This document shows positions 61,804-64,000 of a stretch of DNA of 64,000 nucleotides, one piece after another. Source of the DNA: Methylophilus sp. 42 (GTDB taxonomy: Bacteria; Pseudomonadota; Gammaproteobacteria; Burkholderiales; Methylophilaceae). Under the pieces are notes generated by a model. That model made no database searches. It was not told the DNA's origin and saw only the letters and a program-made list of their open reading frames with translations. Positions within the stretch are counted from its first letter, which is position 1. Each line of letters begins with the position of its first letter. The position numbers and the translations under genes are program-made. The DNA is taken from positions 1,798,001 through 1,862,000 of the forward strand of contig NZ_KB913031.1 of the NCBI RefSeq assembly GCF_000384155.1, given 5' to 3'.

Positions 61804-64000
61804 TTAAAAGCTTTCCCGCATATAAACGATCGGTGACTTATAGATGCCGAACGTCGCCCGCGCCTCAGGATCGACACCAAACCAGGGCATCACACCATCA
61901 ATAGCCGGCGTTTCTGCCTGACTGACACAGGTTTTATCATTGTTTGAGGCCACACCGAGATTCACCTCTACGTCGACACTGCCTGTATTAGGCTGGCCAC
62001 CGCTCACCCCTGGTGCTGTTAATCTAAGACCTAACAAGCCATTCACCATTGTAGCGTTACCGGCCAAATGTGTTTCACAGGCATTTAACTGACCATGGTA
62101 GTTTTTCATGACAACACTTGATAACGGAACCGTTGTACAGCTATCGCCCACACTTCTGACATAAGCAACAACACTATCACTCCAATACTGCGCCTCCAGT
62201 TGTAAAGGCAGTGGCAATAACTCAGAACCATGCGCAGGAGATAAATATAATCGCCCATAACGAAATGGACTACTGCTCGCAGAGACAGCCACCGCACTGG
62301 ATATGGTGACGCCATCATCATCCAGCGGCTGTGCCTCCACGCTGATATTAGTCACAGGTGTGCGATTACCGGGTCTGCTCACCTGATGGGCAACTTGAAT
62401 CGTTGCCTGACCTTGACTCCATACGCCTGCGGATCCATTTACCTTGGAGATTAAAGTAAACGTGTGAGGAGAAAGATTAAAGTGATAGGCAGCATAACTA
62501 TTGAGATTCATTCGGGCAAAGCCACCATAAACGCCCGTATAGTTCTGGGTAGTCACTCCGCTGGAATTTAGCGCTTTAATCTGGAATCGTGTCAACAATC
62601 CATCCTGGCCAAAATATGAAAACTGGTTGCTGCATGCGGGGGTGACTGATTGCGGGCTAATCGCAAAATGGTCGGGCACAAAGCGCCCCATATATACATT
62701 CGTGCTCGGCGCATAGCCAAAGGCACAGGCTTGCTTGTTATTGCTGGCAGTAAACCCTGCCACACAATCGCCAACACTGGCATCCACCTGGGTAAACGTG
62801 TCATCGTAAATACCCAGCGCACTAAATCTAAAATAGCCGACTTCATCATAGCTAAAGCTTGTACCGGTGCTGTTGCCATAGCTGTCTTGGCTAAACGTCC
62901 CAGAGACTGCACCGGTATGTACAGCGCCCGTATGTGCTATGAGTTTGCTGGGATCTATTTTAGCCGTGCCGTTATAGTTAGATAAACCGGTGCTGGCGGT
63001 CATGTTAAATCGGCCACTGCCCGCTTTAATGATCGGCGTATTGCTAGTACTGATACCAGTAGCAACATCTGCATTGGCATTGCTTGAACTCACACTGCTA
63101 AAATTTGCAGGCCGCACTGCAAAATTATCTGTCGACAGCGAAGTCTGCTGAGTGGCATTGGGGTCAGTCACTGTGCAACGTACATTTTTATAAGCATTGC
63201 TAATTGTGTTAGAGAGTCGCTTACGGCCAGCATCACTATTGCTGAAAGTGAGATTCTGCGTTGAAAGGTTGGTTGTCGTGCCGCCACAGCTTTGATTGAT
63301 CAATACAGCAGGATCACCGCAGTCAATCAGCCTCACTTCTACAGTTTGATTACCCTGCCCTGTCGCGACATAATCAGTATTGACGCTATTATCAGCGGCA
63401 AGCGCGACCACATCGACATTAAACGCACTATTCGCAATCTGGGTGAATAAGTGACCATTAGCCGCGTTCGGGTTGCTGACTGAAGGATCAATACAATTGA
63501 ATTTATTGGCCGGTGTTGAGCATCTGTTTGTCGGATAGCCAAAAGGGTTGATGACACAAGATGTTTGTGAGCAGCTACCTGAACTGGCACAGCATATTCC
63601 CGCGGTATTAGAGCCCCATTGCAGTTGGATAGCTGCCGGATAACTCGAACTCGTCCTGGCACAGCCGTTAATCCTGCCGTTATTGATAATAACGCCAGTC
63701 ACGGACACCGAATTATTGATGACTGAATTGCTATCCAGATAAACGTTATTATTAGCATATGCTGCCATCCCGCTATTGGTGACCTGCACACGGCCATGAA
63801 TGATAGAGCCGTTAAACAGATTGACACTGGCACTCGCCTCGGAACTGACGTTCACCGTTCCATTGATAACACTTTGATAAACTGCCACGTTACTGGTGGT
63901 AAATCCGCTGGATAAAGCAGTGATATCCCCGTACACGATCGAGCCAGTCCCGAGTGCAATATAACCAGAAACTGCCTGTATGGCGCCATTATAATGGCTA
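61804..64000 (-). CDS. MshQ-like protein with DUF6701 domain (5'-truncated by window edge)
   Basis: The frame stays open to the end of the window, so the N-terminus is missing (at least 731 residues remain). The first visible part has repetitive Asn/Ser/Gly-rich beta-helix-like segments (VINGTVNVSSEASASVNLFN). The C-terminal part matches DUF6701 of the MSHA pilus accessory protein MshQ (FRYGRLYLSPAHGSELLPLP, LEAQYW). It is probably an exported surface protein of an MSHA-type type IV pilus system whose other genes would lie beyond 64 kb. The internal GTG at 63936 is not necessarily the start. Confidence 0.8.
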   Translation of the reverse strand, partial: SHYNGAIQAVSGYIALGTGSIVYGDITALSSGFTTSNVAVYQSVINGTVNVSSEASASVNLFNGSIIHGRVQVTNSGMAAYANNNVYLDSNSVINNSVSVTGVIINNGRINGCARTSSSYPAAIQLQWGSNTAGICCASSGSCSQTSCVINPFGYPTNRCSTPANKFNCIDPSVSNPNAANGHLFTQIANSAFNVDVVALAADNSVNTDYVATGQGNQTVEVRLIDCGDPAVLINQSCGGTTTNLSTQNLTFSNSDAGRKRLSNTISNAYKNVRCTVTDPNATQQTSLSTDNFAVRPANFSSVSSSNANADVATGISTSNTPIIKAGSGRFNMTASTGLSNYNGTAKIDPSKLIAHTGAVHTGAVSGTFSQDSYGNSTGTSFSYDEVGYFRFSALGIYDDTFTQVDASVGDCVAGFTASNNKQACAFGYAPSTNVYMGRFVPDHFAISPQSVTPACSNQFSYFGQDGLLTRFQIKALNSSGVTTQNYTGVYGGFARMNLNSYAAYHFNLSPHTFTLISKVNGSAGVWSQGQATIQVAHQVSRPGNRTPVTNISVEAQPLDDDGVTISSAVAVSASSSPFRYGRLYLSPAHGSELLPLPLQLEAQYWSDSVVAYVRSVGDSCTTVPLSSVVMKNYHGQLNACETHLAGNATMVNGLLGLRLTAPGVSGGQPNTGSVDVEVNLGVASNNDKTCVSQAETPAIDGVMPWFGVDPEARATFGIYKSPIVYMRESF

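Noticed and set aside
1-64000. Search for mobile elements, prophage, toxin-antitoxin or defence systems
   Set aside because: No transposase, integrase, phage structural gene, nuclease-methylase pair or CRISPR array could be recognised; the only repeats are intergenic palindromes.

Overview
The window looks like chromosomal DNA of a motile Gram-negative betaproteobacterium. The complement of flagellar, TCA and methylcitrate genes and the overall gene order most resemble Methylophilaceae (methylotrophs such as Methylophilus or Methylotenera). No methanol or RuMP genes lie in the window, so that assignment is tentative. There is no transposase, integrase, phage or CRISPR locus. Nearly every long open frame is accounted for by a recognisable gene.

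Layout. 1-14.9 kb: a flagellar block on the minus strand. It holds fliN (cut by the window edge), fliM, fliL, fliK, fliJ, fliI, fliH, fliG and fliF, then divergent fliE, then fhlB, a second fliK-like gene, fliT, fliS, fliD, flaG and the flagellin gene fliC. fliC has a good sigma-28 promoter. 15.4-21.4 kb: a plus-strand operon that builds and activates a phosphonate (PEP mutase fused to a cytidylyltransferase, phosphonopyruvate decarboxylase, aminotransferase, second cytidylyltransferase, methyltransferase, TagF-like transferase with TPRs). 21.6-29.05 kb: one 2496-residue minus-strand protein with TPRs, two O-GlcNAc-transferase-type domains, a GT2-like domain and a methyltransferase domain. These two units, beside fliC, look like a surface or flagellin modification island that could attach aminoethylphosphonate to a glycan or protein.

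29.3-37.7 kb is mostly housekeeping: a small HTH regulator, an Rmf-like small protein, a YihY/BrkB membrane protein, the conserved uvrC-pgsA-tRNA(Gly-Cys-Gly-Leu) unit, a small tautomerase, a CDF metal exporter, rlmJ and a DUF2914 membrane protein. 38.0-41.2 kb holds a convergent rpfC/rpfF pair: a hybrid sensor kinase and a DSF-type fatty acid signal synthase with both catalytic glutamates.

41.4-61.7 kb is a carbon-metabolism supercluster. The minus-strand arm has malic enzyme, sdhCDAB, sdhE, a CitE-like lyase, an acyl-CoA ligase, class I fumarase, an EF-hand protein and aconitase B. The plus-strand arm, divergent from a GntR/UTRA regulator, has a CitE-like protein, a mesaconyl-CoA hydratase-like protein, another CitE-like protein, prpB, prpC and prpD. 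Together they could connect mesaconyl-CoA or beta-methylmalyl-CoA, glyoxylate and propionyl-CoA to the methylcitrate cycle and on to succinate, fumarate, malate and pyruvate. A perfect inverted repeat and a sigma-70 promoter sit between the two arms. Three large intergenic palindromic repeats punctuate the cluster. The window ends inside an MshQ-like (DUF6701) gene.
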